From: Gnetum montanum
Taxonomy: Eukaryota > Streptophyta > Gnetopsida > Gnetales > Gnetaceae
Direction: 5' to 3'
DNA length: 52,611 bases
NCBI GenBank assembly: GCA_015680685.1
Contig: MNCI01009586.1
Span: 223,034 to 275,644 of the forward strand
Position 1 is the stretch's first letter, and every line of letters starts with the position of its first letter. The notes below the pieces were generated by a model. The model ran no database searches and was not told where the DNA came from. It saw nothing but the letters and a program-made list of their open reading frames with translations. Below, in pieces: positions 33,632-43,869 of this stretch. The position numbers were made by a program, and so were the translations under genes.

Positions 33632-34487
33632 CTAGCAACATATTTTGTATGAATTCATTAGTTTTCGAATATATATAAGAGTGAATGGTTTCAAAACCAA
33701 CTATGAAAATACATTACTACTTGATATTATAATGGGTACAACTCCAAAGGTAATAGTCATCTCTAAAACATTCATAGTAGTTTTGCCTGCTTTGTTAAGT
33801 AGACATATGTTACAAAAAGAAATAAGCTTGGACAATAATCTCTAGGGAAGATAAATTCAATGGTTCACCCATTATATATGTTCTATGGCTAGAAAAGTCT
33901 AATAATAGTGGAACTTTCAGAATTATTTAAATGAACATAAGAAAATTGAACAACCTCAGCCCTTTCAAGTCCTTGTTTAGCTATTGAAAAAAATAAACTT
34001 GTCAAAAAGCATGATCGAAGGAAACCATGAGCATCTAGAATTGTTTACCATAGACAATGATTGAAGGAAAATGCAGATACTCTTTGCCAAAACTAGTAAT
34101 AGTAGATTTTAACAATAAATTTAAAAACAATTCAAATTAAACAATAATCTCTAGGGAAGATAAATTCAATGGTTCACCCATTATATATGTTCTATGGCTA
34201 GAAAAGTCTAATAATCGTGGAACTTTTAGAATTATTTAAATGAACACAAGAAAATTGAACAACCTCAGCTCTTTCAAGTCCTTGTTCATGTTAGCTACTA
34301 GCACTTTCAAGTCCTTGTTCATGTTAGCTGCTAGCAGATGAAAAAACATGTGAGAAAGCATGATCGAAGAAAACCACGAGCACCTAAAATTGTTTAGCAT
34401 AGACGATGACCGAAGGGAAATGAAGATACTCTTTTTCAAAACCAGTAATAGTAGAGATTTTAACCACAACTTTAAAAACAATTCAAA
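33632..34487. repeat. 309-bp tandem duplication, no gene
   Basis: ACAATAATCTCTAGGGAAG starts at 33832 and 34141, and the two copies run in parallel to about 34140 and 34487. The second copy carries an extra 33-bp internal duplication (CTTTCAAGTCCTTGTTCATG at 34271 and 34304). Bases 33632-33831 are the right flank of element B. No coding signal. Confidence 0.75.
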
Positions 34488-34500
34488 TTAGGCCCTTATC

Positions 34501-35194
34501 AGCGCCCTTGGGCGAGGGTTGAGGCGGTGCTGCTAGGCAGGTGATGGGTTGGGGTTGTGCTGACCGTTGCTGTGCGGCAGCCATGGTAGTAGCGGTGCGC
34601 GTCGAGGGTTGTAGCGGAGACGGAGGGACGGAAAGGGTTTTGGTGGAACTCTGCTGGGCCAGCGTAGTCCCCTTTGGAGCTGGGCGTAGCCTAGTCCTAT
34701 TTTCGGACTACGCTAGCCTAGTGTAGTCCCTTTTTCGGGTTTGGCATAGTTCTGTTTTCGGAACTACGCTCAGCGTAGTCTCTTGAGTGTCGATGCAGTG
34801 GATAGCAGCGGTTAGGGTTTGCATGTGGACCTTGGCAGCGACCGGCGACTCCAGATCTAGGCGCGGCTACAGTGGGCGATGTGGTTTTCATGGCATCTGC
34901 GCAGCAACAACAAGGGTTTCCTACTGCGGCGTTGAGGATTGGTCCACGATCATGGAGGCAAGGATGAAAGACCATGTGGCCGATGGTAGTGCCGAGTGTT
35001 TCAATGGCACCGCCACAGGAGCGCGTGAGGGGGAAGCAGGATATCATGCTGATGATCAAAACCAGTTCATTTCATTTTTCCATTTCCGACCCAGAATTTT
35101 GCTTTGTGTTTATCATTGTAATTTGTTTGGGTTTCATTCATCCATTCTGGTTCATCTTTCTCAAGAGATGGCATGAAACAGCAGAATCTTGTTC
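34501..35194 (+). other. GC-rich, 5'UTR-like stretch
   Basis: Contains GCGGTTAGGGTTTGC-type words common in plant 5' leaders, many CpGs, and a possible intron (donor-like GTGAGG near 35025, pyrimidine-rich run, acceptor-like CAGCAG near 35179-35184) just before the ATG at 35195. Open frames exist on both strands, but their Cys/Gly/Arg content is what GC-rich non-coding DNA gives. The dyad motif occurs at 34661, 34706 and 34763-34780. Confidence 0.4.
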
Positions 35195-35392
35195 ATGGGT
35201 ATTGAGGCAACTGTTATAATGGCCGGGCTTTTGTCAACAGCAGCAGTAGCGATAGCACATGAATCTGCATCATCTCCAAGTCCATACATCGAGACAGGAT
35301 CTGCCTCAACTCTTCAAGCGGTAGCCCTTTCCTCTGTAGAATTACTTGCGTTTGCTCCAATTCTATCATTTGTGGCAATTGCACTGTACTGA
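35195..35392 (+). CDS. Possible arabinogalactan-peptide-like small secreted protein
   Basis: A 65-residue frame starting at the ATG at 35195. Residues 1-20 form a hydrophobic, Ala-rich segment ending AVAIAH, like a signal peptide. Residues 21-38 are a short Ser/Pro/Thr stretch (ESASSPSPYIETGSAST). The last 26 residues are hydrophobic, as in a GPI-anchor signal. This architecture and length match plant arabinogalactan peptides, cell-surface proteoglycans processed to a few residues. The Pro content is low for the family, and low-complexity similarity can mislead. An in-frame TGA lies upstream, so the start is bounded. It may be a retained gene or a captured fragment. Confidence 0.4.
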   Translation: MGIEATVIMAGLLSTAAVAIAHESASSPSPYIETGSASTLQAVALSSVELLAFAPILSFVAIALY

Positions 35393-35672
35393 ATACATAC
35401 AGAATGATCTCCATTTTCTGTTTTACTGGTGTTGAGGGCTTATTTGATGGGGTTTCACTATTTTGCCCTGGATTTTCTTTTATTTGTATCTATCATTCTC
35501 ATGTGTTTTCATGCTTGGTGATATCATCCCCCCATGATTTGTTCCCTTTACATGTGATATCTCATTGGCATTGCAAATAAATGGGGCTATTTTGTTTTGG
35601 ATTCTCCCATGAAAAAGTTTCAGCCTTTTTGTCAAGGATAGAAAGTGGGATTTTGACTGTCTTGGTGAGCAG

Positions 35673-35905
35673 ATTTTATTGAAGGAGTACAGCTACGAGA
35701 AGCCAGACCACTCCATTTTGTGGACCCTGAGTGCAGATGCTGGAAATGGGTATCAGTGCCTGAGGCCTATGAACAACATTCACCTCAACATGGATGCTAA
35801 GCAGGCAGATAGCCACAATGAGGGTATCCATAATGGCAATGAGCTCATTCTCTGAGTGGAGGAAGCAGAACCTGCAGAAGTGGAGGCTGTTACCTTTTAA
35901 CTGTA
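35673..35905 (+). pseudogene. EUL-domain lectin, C-terminal exon fragment (frameshifted)
   Basis: EUL (Euonymus-type) lectins are carbohydrate-binding, stress-related nucleocytoplasmic plant proteins. The frame reads, in order, LLKEYSYEKPDHSILWT, a short linker, GNGYQCLRPMNNIHLNMDA, a stretch with HNEGIHNGNELIL, and then a TGA at 35853. This matches the second half of the domain, where the family has SVLWTES, GxGFRCIRMVNNIRLNFDA and VVLWEW. A two-base deletion near 35853 shifts the frame; the following frame continues EWRKQNLQKWRLLPF, the family's terminal Trp-rich strand. The N-terminal half is absent. A possible acceptor (GAGCAG, ending 35672) and donor (AAGGT at 35907) suggest that one exon was captured. 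Confidence 0.7.
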
Positions 35906-36562
35906 AGGTTTCTTTGCAGATGTATTGAAAGTGTTCACTAGTTTGCTAAAAACAGTATGTGATTAAACTAACCATGTGTTTTTAATTTTTTAAACTGAAC
36001 GCAGGAGCTCCTGTTATTTGAAAATGTTGATGTGATCTAAGATGAAAAGTGGGTGTGGTAGTACACGGAATTGTATTCTGTTTTTAATTCAGAACTTTGT
36101 CTTAAATGTGATTTCCACGTGAATGTAGCATTCTCCCAGTTGGGTTCCAGACCTGACTATTTTACACCAAAAGAATTGAGTACTGGGTTGAATTATTTTG
36201 TTTGTTTGCGGAATGAGCCTTGTACCCTCTGCCTACGTTGGGTCCTGAGCAGGGACTACGCTAGCCCACGGTAGTCCCAATTTCCCATCAGCGTAGTTGG
36301 GTCAAGCATTGGAAAAAAAGAAAAGAGTTTTATTGCTAAAGGACTCTTGAGTTGTTTTTATCAAATTCTTTTTTGGCAAATTTAGCGTACTCATTTCAAT
36401 TAGCGTAGTGGGTGTTCATACATTTGCAAAAATGGGAAAAGTGGAAAGGTTTGACTCAAATTTTTAGCCACTAATTTTTTTTTGTAGAGTTGTTTTAATG
36501 TTTCTGGCATTAATACTGATCGTTGCTGTTCATCTCCGAAATTGGGGTGTTTCTGTCCGCAG

Positions 36563-37016
36563 GATTCTTGAGAATGATCTGTTCAAGCAGTACTGGAGAT
36601 CCACGAGTAAAAAGGAGATATTCCATTACATAGTTCTAAAATGGACCTTGGCCTTTTTTATAGGGCCTTGTGTGGGTCTTGTTGCATTATTCGTGAATCT
36701 TGTGATTGAGAACATTTCTTCCTACAAGTTGCTGTTTCTGTCAGACCTGATTCTGAAAAAAGGTAATGGAGTTTTCGGCCAAGGTGTGCTTGTTTCATGA
36801 TGATGGAATATTTTTGAGAGGCCATGAATGATTCCAGAACCTAAAAGAGTGAAATTCTGACGGCAGGTTAGTTTTGGGTTTTGAAATTCTGGCTGGAAGC
36901 AATATCTTCTTCACCTGGCTAGCAACCTCTCGTACAGCTTTCATCGGTCTAGCAGCAGCAGGGGCTGGTGTGCCTGAAATCAAGGCATATCTCAATGGAG
37001 TGGATCTGTCTTAGCG
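36563..37016 (+). pseudogene. Plant CLC anion channel/exchanger, two exon fragments
   Basis: Exon one (36563-36762) is bounded by CGCAG and GTAATG and encodes ILENDLFKQYWRS, KKEIFHYIVLKWTLAFFIG and LFVNLVIENISSYKLL. This matches the pre-helix and first membrane helix of vacuolar plant CLC proteins (NO3-/Cl- exchange). Exon two, after CGGCAG at 36866, encodes AGSNIFF, a hydrophobic segment, then GAGVPEIKAYLNGVD. The latter is the conserved GxGIPE/AYLNG block around the first anion-binding loop (family GSGIPE). Joining at these sites puts the exons out of frame, and a TAG ends exon two at 37014-37016. The other CLC domains and both CBS domains are missing. Clear remnant, not a gene. Confidence 0.8.
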
Positions 37017-37841
37017 GACTTTGTAGCGTTTAAGCTTCCTCACCTACCAAGGCCTCTTGAAGATGTTGTGAATCAAGAAAAATTTGGAAAAATCTAGAGC
37101 ATACAGCCTAGATAAAAGTCATTTTCATTTTGTTCATGCAGCGTGCCATTTTATCTTTTGGAGATTTACCATGGCTATGGAAGAAATCAGAATGCCTGAT
37201 TTTAAAACTTAAAATGAATCCTAAAATGAGATAATTCATATGCTTGGTTTCTTGGTAGTTGCTACTCTTTGGTCTCAGATTGTTGATTTGCCCTTTTAAC
37301 GTTATTCAACATTTGTGATATGGCCCGACATGGTTGTAATAAGCAAGCAATTTGTGGGTGTGTGTTTTTTTTATGGTCAATCCCATTCTTGAAACCCTGT
37401 TTCCAGCGTAGTCAAAGAATTTGCAATGGAAACTGGTGAATTTCAGCTTGATTAGCAGCGTTTGGTGGTCTTAATATATTCCAGTAAGGTCCTGCAGTCA
37501 AAAAAGGTGTTTTCTTGGTTGTATTTCGCTTGGATTGAGTCCCAAAATGTGGACTATGCTGGCCACCTACTGGGACTACGTTGTCTTAGCGTAGTCCTCT
37601 CACTTTTCAGCGTAGTTGATACTTTAGGATAGAATATGTGAGTTTCTATGTTCAAAATTGGCATCTACAAAGGCCCAGGGTTCACCAACATTGAATTTAG
37701 GTCATTTTTAGAAATCTTTGTTAAACTTTTTGTGGACTATGCTGGGCCTTGGCAGGGACTATGCTGGTCCTAATCTTCCTCCCAGCGTAGTCAAAGCTGG
37801 GATGATCAGAAATGAAGAAAAATGGCAGGATTTTTCACAGG

Positions 37842-38310
37842 CTTGAACAAGGTGCGTTTGAGGTTGTTTACAAGGTACTTTGAATACTGGAATCATCTTA
37901 ACCCAACTAGTTATACAGAGATACACACAGGAATTGTGTAAAAGAAAGGACTGAATTTGAATTCAGGAAGATGCATCGGGTGTTATGTTCTTTACATGGA
38001 TTCAGGGAAATTCGTCAGTTTCAGTTTCATATATATCTATGTAGTTAATGCTTTATGTTAAATATGATTGATTTTCATGCAGGGAACTCTCAAGAATGGA
38101 ACCCAGATTTCAGCGAAAAAGTTCACTATGGAATCCCTTGAACCAGACCAAGATTGCATGAATGAGATTCAAGCATTAGCGGGGAGATCCGATGAAGGAA
38201 CCTTATTAGGTTGTTTGGTGGCTGTGTGCAGGGAAATTAAAGGATGCTTGTGTATGATGAATCAAAGGATGGGATCCCAGGATTTGTCAAAAGTGAATTT
38301 ATGTTATTGT
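37842..38310 (+). pseudogene. Receptor-like kinase, glycine-loop region fragment with intron
   Basis: Exon one (about 37842-37874) encodes LEQGAFEVVYK, a degraded glycine-rich loop (family LGxGGFGxVYK). A donor GTACTT follows directly, and an acceptor CATGCAG ends at 38082. Exon two starts at 38083 with GTLKNGTQISAKKF, including the ATP-binding Lys. It then has PDQDCMNEIQALAG with the helix-C Glu, and TLLGC from the following strand. A frame change near 38240 is needed to read MLVYDES, the hinge region. Catalytic loop and DFG are absent. The intron fits exactly between VYK and G, as expected for a captured genomic fragment. Plant RLKs transmit extracellular signals at the plasma membrane. Confidence 0.75.
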
Positions 38311-38681
38311 TGACAATTTTTGCTTATTTTTTCATGGACTACAGTGGGTTCAGGCAGTCACTATGCTGGCCTAGCTTAGTCACAATTTTCCTCCAGGATA
38401 ATCAAGATGGATTTTCGCAATTCTTGTTGAGACTATGTTAGGCTTAGTGTAGTTCGAATTTTCGATTAGTGTTCCATTAGTGTAGTTGGCCTAAGAAATG
38501 GTATTTTGATGGATTTTAATTTCATTAGTTAACAAGGTATGGAGGTAGTGATAAAGTTGTTATTTATTTGCCTGCCCTCACTTGACTACGGCTCAGCGTA
38601 GTTAAGGGCGCTCCCATGTTTGTTGTGGGTGTGAATGACCATGAACATAAATCTGAATTAAACATCATCTTAAACAACAGC

Positions 38682-40178
38682 TGTGTGGATTGCACAAAAA
38701 ATTTACATGCATAGATTGGAAACAATGCGGAAGCAAATAGCACAAGAAATTTACATGCATAGATAATTGAAAATGCATAGCACAAAAAATTTATATGCAT
38801 AGATTGGAAACAATGTGGAAGCAAATGGCACAAGAAATTTATATGCATAGATAATTAAAAATGCATATTGTGGAAGCAAATAACACAAGAAATTTACATG
38901 CATAAATAATTAGAAATGTACAATGTGGACAAGAAATTCACATGCATAAATAATTGAAAATGCACAATGTTGAAGCAAATGGAATTGATCATCAATTATT
39001 GACATGTTGTATTAAATTTTGTATTTGGATTTTTTTTTCATATTGGATTAAAATTGCAATTCTACTATGATTTGTGGTGCCTTTGTTCAAAATTGGTTAC
39101 CACAAAAGATCTAATGTGTAAAAAATGCATTATCTAATATGGAGATCACCTTGATGCGTTAACTAATTCATAAAAATGCGTTAGTGGATGTGGTGATCAC
39201 TTTGATGTATTAATTAATGCATAAAATGCATTAGTGGATATGGTGGTCACATTCACGCATTAACTAACGCATAAAACATATTAAGGGTAATGTATGCTAC
39301 AATCTCCCACTTGGTTTCCATATTTAATCAAATTTAGAGTTCAAGAAATAAATGCATGAATTATGGCAATAGTTCTTCTTTAATGTAAGTATTATCCTCC
39401 ATGTATTACAATGCATTATCTCTCAACGTAATTCCTTATATAGTAACTAGTTTTATAAATAAACCAATGTTCATTTTAGGTCCTGTCATATGTGAATTTT
39501 CTCTCATAACTGTATGTACAAACCTTATGAAAAAATAGCACAACTGAATGAGAGTTTCATTAAAACTGTAAAGTTGTATGTATAACAAATTACATTATGA
39601 AACCAAATCTTATTTGAATTACATGATCCTTAAATAACTTTGGTGACATTTCTTTTGTCAAAAGATCAGCTATCATCAATTTAGTGCGTATATGTTTAAT
39701 GATCACTTTGTTTTTTTTAATGTGTTCCCTTATGGCTAAGTACTTTATGTCGATATGTTTACTTTAGCTACCACTCTTATTACTCTTGGTTATAAAAATA
39801 GCAATTGAATTGTCACAAAACATTTTTAATGGTGATCAATTATCATCAATTTAGTGCATTTATGCTCAATGATCACTTTGTTTTTCTTAATGCGTTCCCT
39901 TATGGCTAAGTACTTTATGTCGATATGTTTACTTCAACTACCACTCTTATTACTCTTAGTCATAAAAATAGCAGCTGAATTGTCACAAAACATTTTTAAT
40001 GGCCTAAATATAGAATCCACAATTCTAAGCTCTGATATGAAACTCTTTAGCCATACACTATGTGAAGTAGCCTCAAAACAAGAAATGAACTCTGCCCCCT
40101 AGTGGAAGTAGCAACCAAAGTTTGCTTTCCACTCCTCCAGGATATAGCTCCTCTAGCTAGCATAGAAACATAACCATA
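38682..40178 (-). mobile_element. Truncated Ty1/copia element: 3' LTR and RNase H remnant
   Basis: The LTR (about 38682-39301) ends GCTACA and is followed by the purine-tract complement ATCTCCCACTT (39302-39312). It is homologous to the copia copy at 45258-47563. Irregular 40-55-bp repeats (CACAAGAAATTTACATGCAT at 38741, 38781, 38829 and 38884) sit in its left part. The minus strand 40140-39640 is the RNase H end of pol, broken by a 170-bp tandem duplication (39671-39840 and 39841-40010) and stops. Similarity stops near 40178. Confidence 0.7.
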
Positions 40179-40430
40179 GTAAGGTTGTAGCATATTACCA
40201 TAGTGCATGTTTCTCCATTATTCCTAAGTAAAGCTTGTTCAATGATAGAGTGGATCGAATCTCTGTTGGTAGGCATGTCTCTACTCATACGGATAGAGGT
40301 TAACACCTAAGCTAGTGCATCCCTATATGCATGAGAGGTCATGACCAAGTTGTATAGACTCAGTGACATGTTCTTTTGCTTAAATCCTTTCCCTTAGCTT
40401 GTGATGTTTTGATCTTAGTGGTTCTAACCT
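40179..40430. other. Unassigned junction sequence
   Basis: Between the copia remnant and the Tat-like gag. No gene or repeat recognised on either strand. Confidence 0.3.
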
Positions 40431-41785
40431 CCTCCATTCTTCCTAGGATTTGGACTTATGTTTTGGTGCATGTGTCTTGGGCCCCTTGTTCATGGATGTA
40501 GCTGATCTTGGTGTGGGCCTCGGTTGGTTACCTTCAGTGGACATATTTGTTGGTTTGGTGACAAGTTGCTTTCATTGTTGTTGTGATGGTGATTTCTTGT
40601 TAACCTTGGAGTTGTGGATCACTATTGGTGGGCTTTGGTCATGGCTTGTTGTAGGCTTATTTGTTGAAGGTGGAGGGATCTAGATGACAAATGGTTTCCT
40701 AGGCTTTGGAGGATTAGCAACTCGTTGATTACATTGTGATGTTGAAGCCACTGGAGGGGGGACACATGATGAAAGGTTTCGTAGGGGCCAAAGGTGGTGG
40801 TACTCGTATGATGAATGGCTCTATAGGTCTTATGCTTTAGGGTTGTGGTGGTACTCTGATGACAAACGATTCCCTGGGATGATTAAACTATTTGGTTTCT
40901 ATGAATGAGGCTACGGTATAGGAGTTATTGTTAGTGCTTGGAGAGTTGGGCTCATCTAGCTCGAACTTTCCACGATCAATCATCTTTTGGAAGTCATCCT
41001 TTAATGCTAGGAAAAAATTCATGTTATGACTAGCCATTTGATGATAATGGCAATGCCTATGCAGTCTAAAGTACTTTGGTAGCTTTAGATTGTCTTTGGT
41101 AGCTATCGTTGGATCTCTAGTTATGTCACAAAGATGATCGTGTCTCTTACAAGCCTCTTCAGATAGTTGCTTATGTTGTATATGTTTGCCTTTAATCAAT
41201 TCTTCTAAGAGCTTAGAGGGCTTTAAAGACAACATTGTGTACTTAGACCTATCCTTGCACCCAAAGCTTAATCTTGGTTGGTTTGGGGAATAGGAAGTGG
41301 ATGGTTGGGATGAGTCAGAAGATGTGTTACATGATGGTGATCCTTGCCTCTTCCCTTGTCTTGAGTCTTTTGCTACTGTGGCCATAATTGTATGTTCAAG
41401 CTTGATTTTATCCCTATCCCTTCTTGCATGTTGGATTTTATAGGCCACGTAGGTTGAGTTGTTGCTAGCCTCAATTGCATCCTCAATGTTCTTGGTTTGT
41501 GAGAAGGCTTGGCTTAGTCATCGGGGCTCTAGGTAGTATAGCTTCAACTTGATAAAGTCATTTACTGTTCCCTTGTAGATGGATAAGAGGTGAGTTGTAG
41601 CAATAGGCTCTAAAATCTCATTAAGTGTTAAGTTCCATCTTTGAATAAACCTTTTGACCGGTTCAAGTGGCCCCTACCTCACCTTCATTAGTTGATCCAA
41701 CATGGCATTCAACTTCAAGTTGTATCTGAAGCAGTTGACAAATTAGTTAATCAAGTCCTCAAGGGAAGAGATGAGACCTCTACAT
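40431..41785 (-). pseudogene. Element E: Tat/Ogre-like gag fragment
   Basis: The minus strand carries the gag core (41785-41450; SSLEDLIN, FVNCFRYNLKLN, LDQLMKVR, LLSIYKGTVNDFIKLKLYYL) and an open 186-codon frame (41448-40888). That frame has a Ser/Pro-rich linker, then YFRLHRHCHYHQMASHNMNF and LALKDDFQKMIDRGKFELDE, the Tat/Ogre type gag end. A Pro-rich region with repeated RVPP-like units follows to about 40690. It is related to element C gag. Its upstream half is replaced by element D gag at about 41790. Three TAG/TAA stops lie in the core. Confidence 0.65.
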
Positions 41786-43006
41786 TCACTCATTTACATA
41801 AGTCTTCTTCTTCTCTTGCCACTTGCTCAATTAGCCTTCGTATCTTATGGGCTTTTAGTTCGTATAATCAACCTTGGGCATAAATCCTCTCCCTCATTTG
41901 ATTACGAAGCCCATCTATGATGTGGAAAAGTTGCTCTTTTTGAGAGAAATAATGGCTTGCACATCTATGTAGTAGAGAACAGTATCTATCCAAGGCCACA
42001 TCCAAGGATTTATGTTTTTCTTACTTCCATCTTTGGATTTGATTTCTCAGGTTGGACACTCTTGCATAGATTTGGTATTTTTCATTGAAGAGTTCGAGCA
42101 TTATGGACCACCGATGGATTGAATCTAGCTCCAATGATCTATACCAACTTTCAATTTTGTCTATTAGTGTCCTAGGGAAGAGCTTAAGTTTTTGCCACTT
42201 ACATTCTATACTTTGGAAGGCACAAGCATCACGGAAAGCTTGTAAATAACATTGTGGATTAGAATTATGGCCTCCCCTAAATTTAGGAATGTTGTCCATA
42301 TCAAGTCATCTGATGCAATTGTCCCTTTGATTCCTTTAAGTTATTCGAATGACCTTCCAAATCTGTGTTAGGCCCCTAGTAGCCAATAAGGGTTCATCTA
42401 TATCAGACACATCATGGTAATAATCTATATTTCTATTCATTTGATTGTAACAATCTTGTCTATGCTCATTTTGATGTCTTTGATTTTGCCCTTAGGTTCA
42501 ATTTCTATCTTTATCTCGACCCCATAGTGGAGCTCTATCTCTATCCTATGTTCATCTTTGTTAGACCTAGACATTGAAGAGGAAGAGGAAGATGAGGAAC
42601 TAGGAGAATCACCATGGCTCCTATATCATCCCCCATGTTCCCTTGATCTATCTTTTCTAGGTTTAGAGGAGGTCTTAGGCCTTAAGGCCTCCTTGTTCTA
42701 GGACTTTCTAGGATTGTCTACATTAGTTAAATGTAGTCTTTGTGTAGTAAAGGTCTAAATGAGCATACAAAACCCTTGCCTATGGTTGTTCACTCTAATT
42801 TTCTTCAATATATATCCTATCATTTCTCCTACTAGTGTTTTCATTATATGATGCATTATTGGCCGTATGTGAAGAAGACATGGCTTAATCGTGTGTGACT
42901 TAAAATTTTAAAATTTTCTAAAAGATTAATCGTTAATACCTTTACAGCAATCGTGCATAATATAACTAATCTAGATAACTAGCACCATTGTCGGCAATGG
43001 TGCTAA
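41786..43006 (-). pseudogene. Element D gag, truncated, with primer site
   Basis: Minus strand, same family as element B gag. The primer site complement is at 42990-43006. A decayed N-terminal part and a basic/Ser-rich linker (42720-42400) follow. The open capsid frame 42299-42021 contains MDNIPKFRGGHNSNPQCYLQ, the ECKWQKLKLFPRTL block, and LELFNEKYQIYARVSNLRNQ. The coiled-coil-like end ELKAHKIRRLIEQVAREEED (about 41870-41800) is followed by a stop. Everything beyond it (knuckle, protease, pol) is missing and Tat-like gag follows on the same strand. Confidence 0.7.
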
Positions 43007-43845
43007 TGATGAGCGACAAGTACCCCCTATGCCCAACCATACAAATCACAAGCATTTACCCTTGATTCAGTCAAATTCCATGGATGAGACTAGTTGTGGC
43101 ATCTAGATTGTTATGCCTTAATCGTAGTTCGTTGTCTTTCCACTTGGACTAGTGGTAGCTTTGCCATGTATGATTTAGTCCAAAGTGAGACATATGATTG
43201 TTTATGTTATTCTAGCCTTATGCTACTCCTATTGATAATAGAGAAATTAATTATTTAATCTAATTAACAATTAGAAGATAAAGTCTAAACAAGGCTTAGG
43301 TAATAAGTGTCTGTTCCCAACTTGCTGTACACATCCTAAACCCATGTATCCACTACTGGGATTACCAAGCACTGTGCTACTGGGCAAACTAGGCTATAAC
43401 ACTACTGGAATTACCAAGTGAATACATGTTTACACTTGATACTGGTTGCACTCATTCCATCAATTCATTAACATGCATGGAAATGTAAATATTAACTAAG
43501 TATATGGAATACAAATTGCATTAAAAGTAAATTTAATCTAGGTCAAAGTGTTGCAATGAATGAGAATCAATCTCGATCTTATTATCATTCATGGAATGTG
43601 TCTAGGTACATTGCCACTTGAATAAGATGTTGTACAACTGACTTAGATCCACACTGCAGGCACTAACTGTTCTCTAAGACTATGGATTAAAACTACAAGA
43701 TTCTATCTACAAAATGACCAAAAGATACCCAATACACAACAAGCACACACATAATTTATAGGTGAAAACAAGATCCACGATATCAGGTATCCAATATCAC
43801 CACTTGTGCTATGATATTGAGGCCTATGAAAAATACAATTCATCA
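43007..43845 (-). mobile_element. 5' LTR of element D
   Basis: 839 bases, TGATGAGCGACAAGTACC to TTCATCA. A TATAAATTA box lies on the minus strand at 43752-43760. ATTAT follows the right end; no matching left end or second LTR was found, so the other side of the element is lost. Confidence 0.75.
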
Positions 43846-43869
43846 ATTATGATAATCAATCAACAATCC

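Larger units (their letters stand above)
34661..38602. repeat. Dispersed dyad motif GACTACGCT / AGCGTAGTC
   Basis: About 20 copies of RACTAYGCT or its complement, both orientations. Examples: 34706-34714 with 34721-34728; 34763-34780 (a near-perfect hairpin with one-base loop); 36254-36262, 36290-36298, 37405-37413, 37551-37625 (four copies), 37735-37790 (three), 38337-38375, 38429-38485, 38583-38602. They lie between and beside the gene fragments. Many forward copies are followed by GG or GGCC. Confidence 0.7.
34501..38612 (+). other. Patchwork of host gene fragments, possibly a gene-capturing transposon
   Basis: Four unrelated gene pieces lie in plus orientation within 4.1 kb: an arabinogalactan-peptide-like frame, a EUL lectin exon, two CLC channel exons and two receptor-kinase exons. 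Some keep splice sites. The left part is markedly GC- and CpG-richer than the surroundings. The segment starts with AGCGCCCTT (34501-34509) and ends with the inverted copy AAGGGCGCT (38604-38612). I see no clear target duplication outside these. Same-strand capture of several gene fragments is known from Helitrons and Pack-type DNA transposons; which applies here is inference. Confidence 0.5.

Noticed and set aside
34718-35176. Long frames on both strands in the GC-rich block
   Set aside because: GC-rich DNA has few stops. The compositions (Cys, Arg, Gly) and the lack of motifs fit non-coding leader sequence.
34501-38612. Long-TIR Mutator-type element with nine-base target duplication
   Set aside because: Only nine bases of inverted repeat are visible, and the nine bases outside each end (GCCCTTATC and CCCATGTTT) do not match.
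39854-40102. Hydrophobic plus-strand frame resembling a membrane protein
   Set aside because: It is exactly antisense to copia RNase H, and the same frame occurs at 46218-46445 in the related copy.
40450-40683. Plus-strand frame rich in Gly, Trp and Val
   Set aside because: It is antisense to the Pro-rich end of Tat-like gag on the minus strand.
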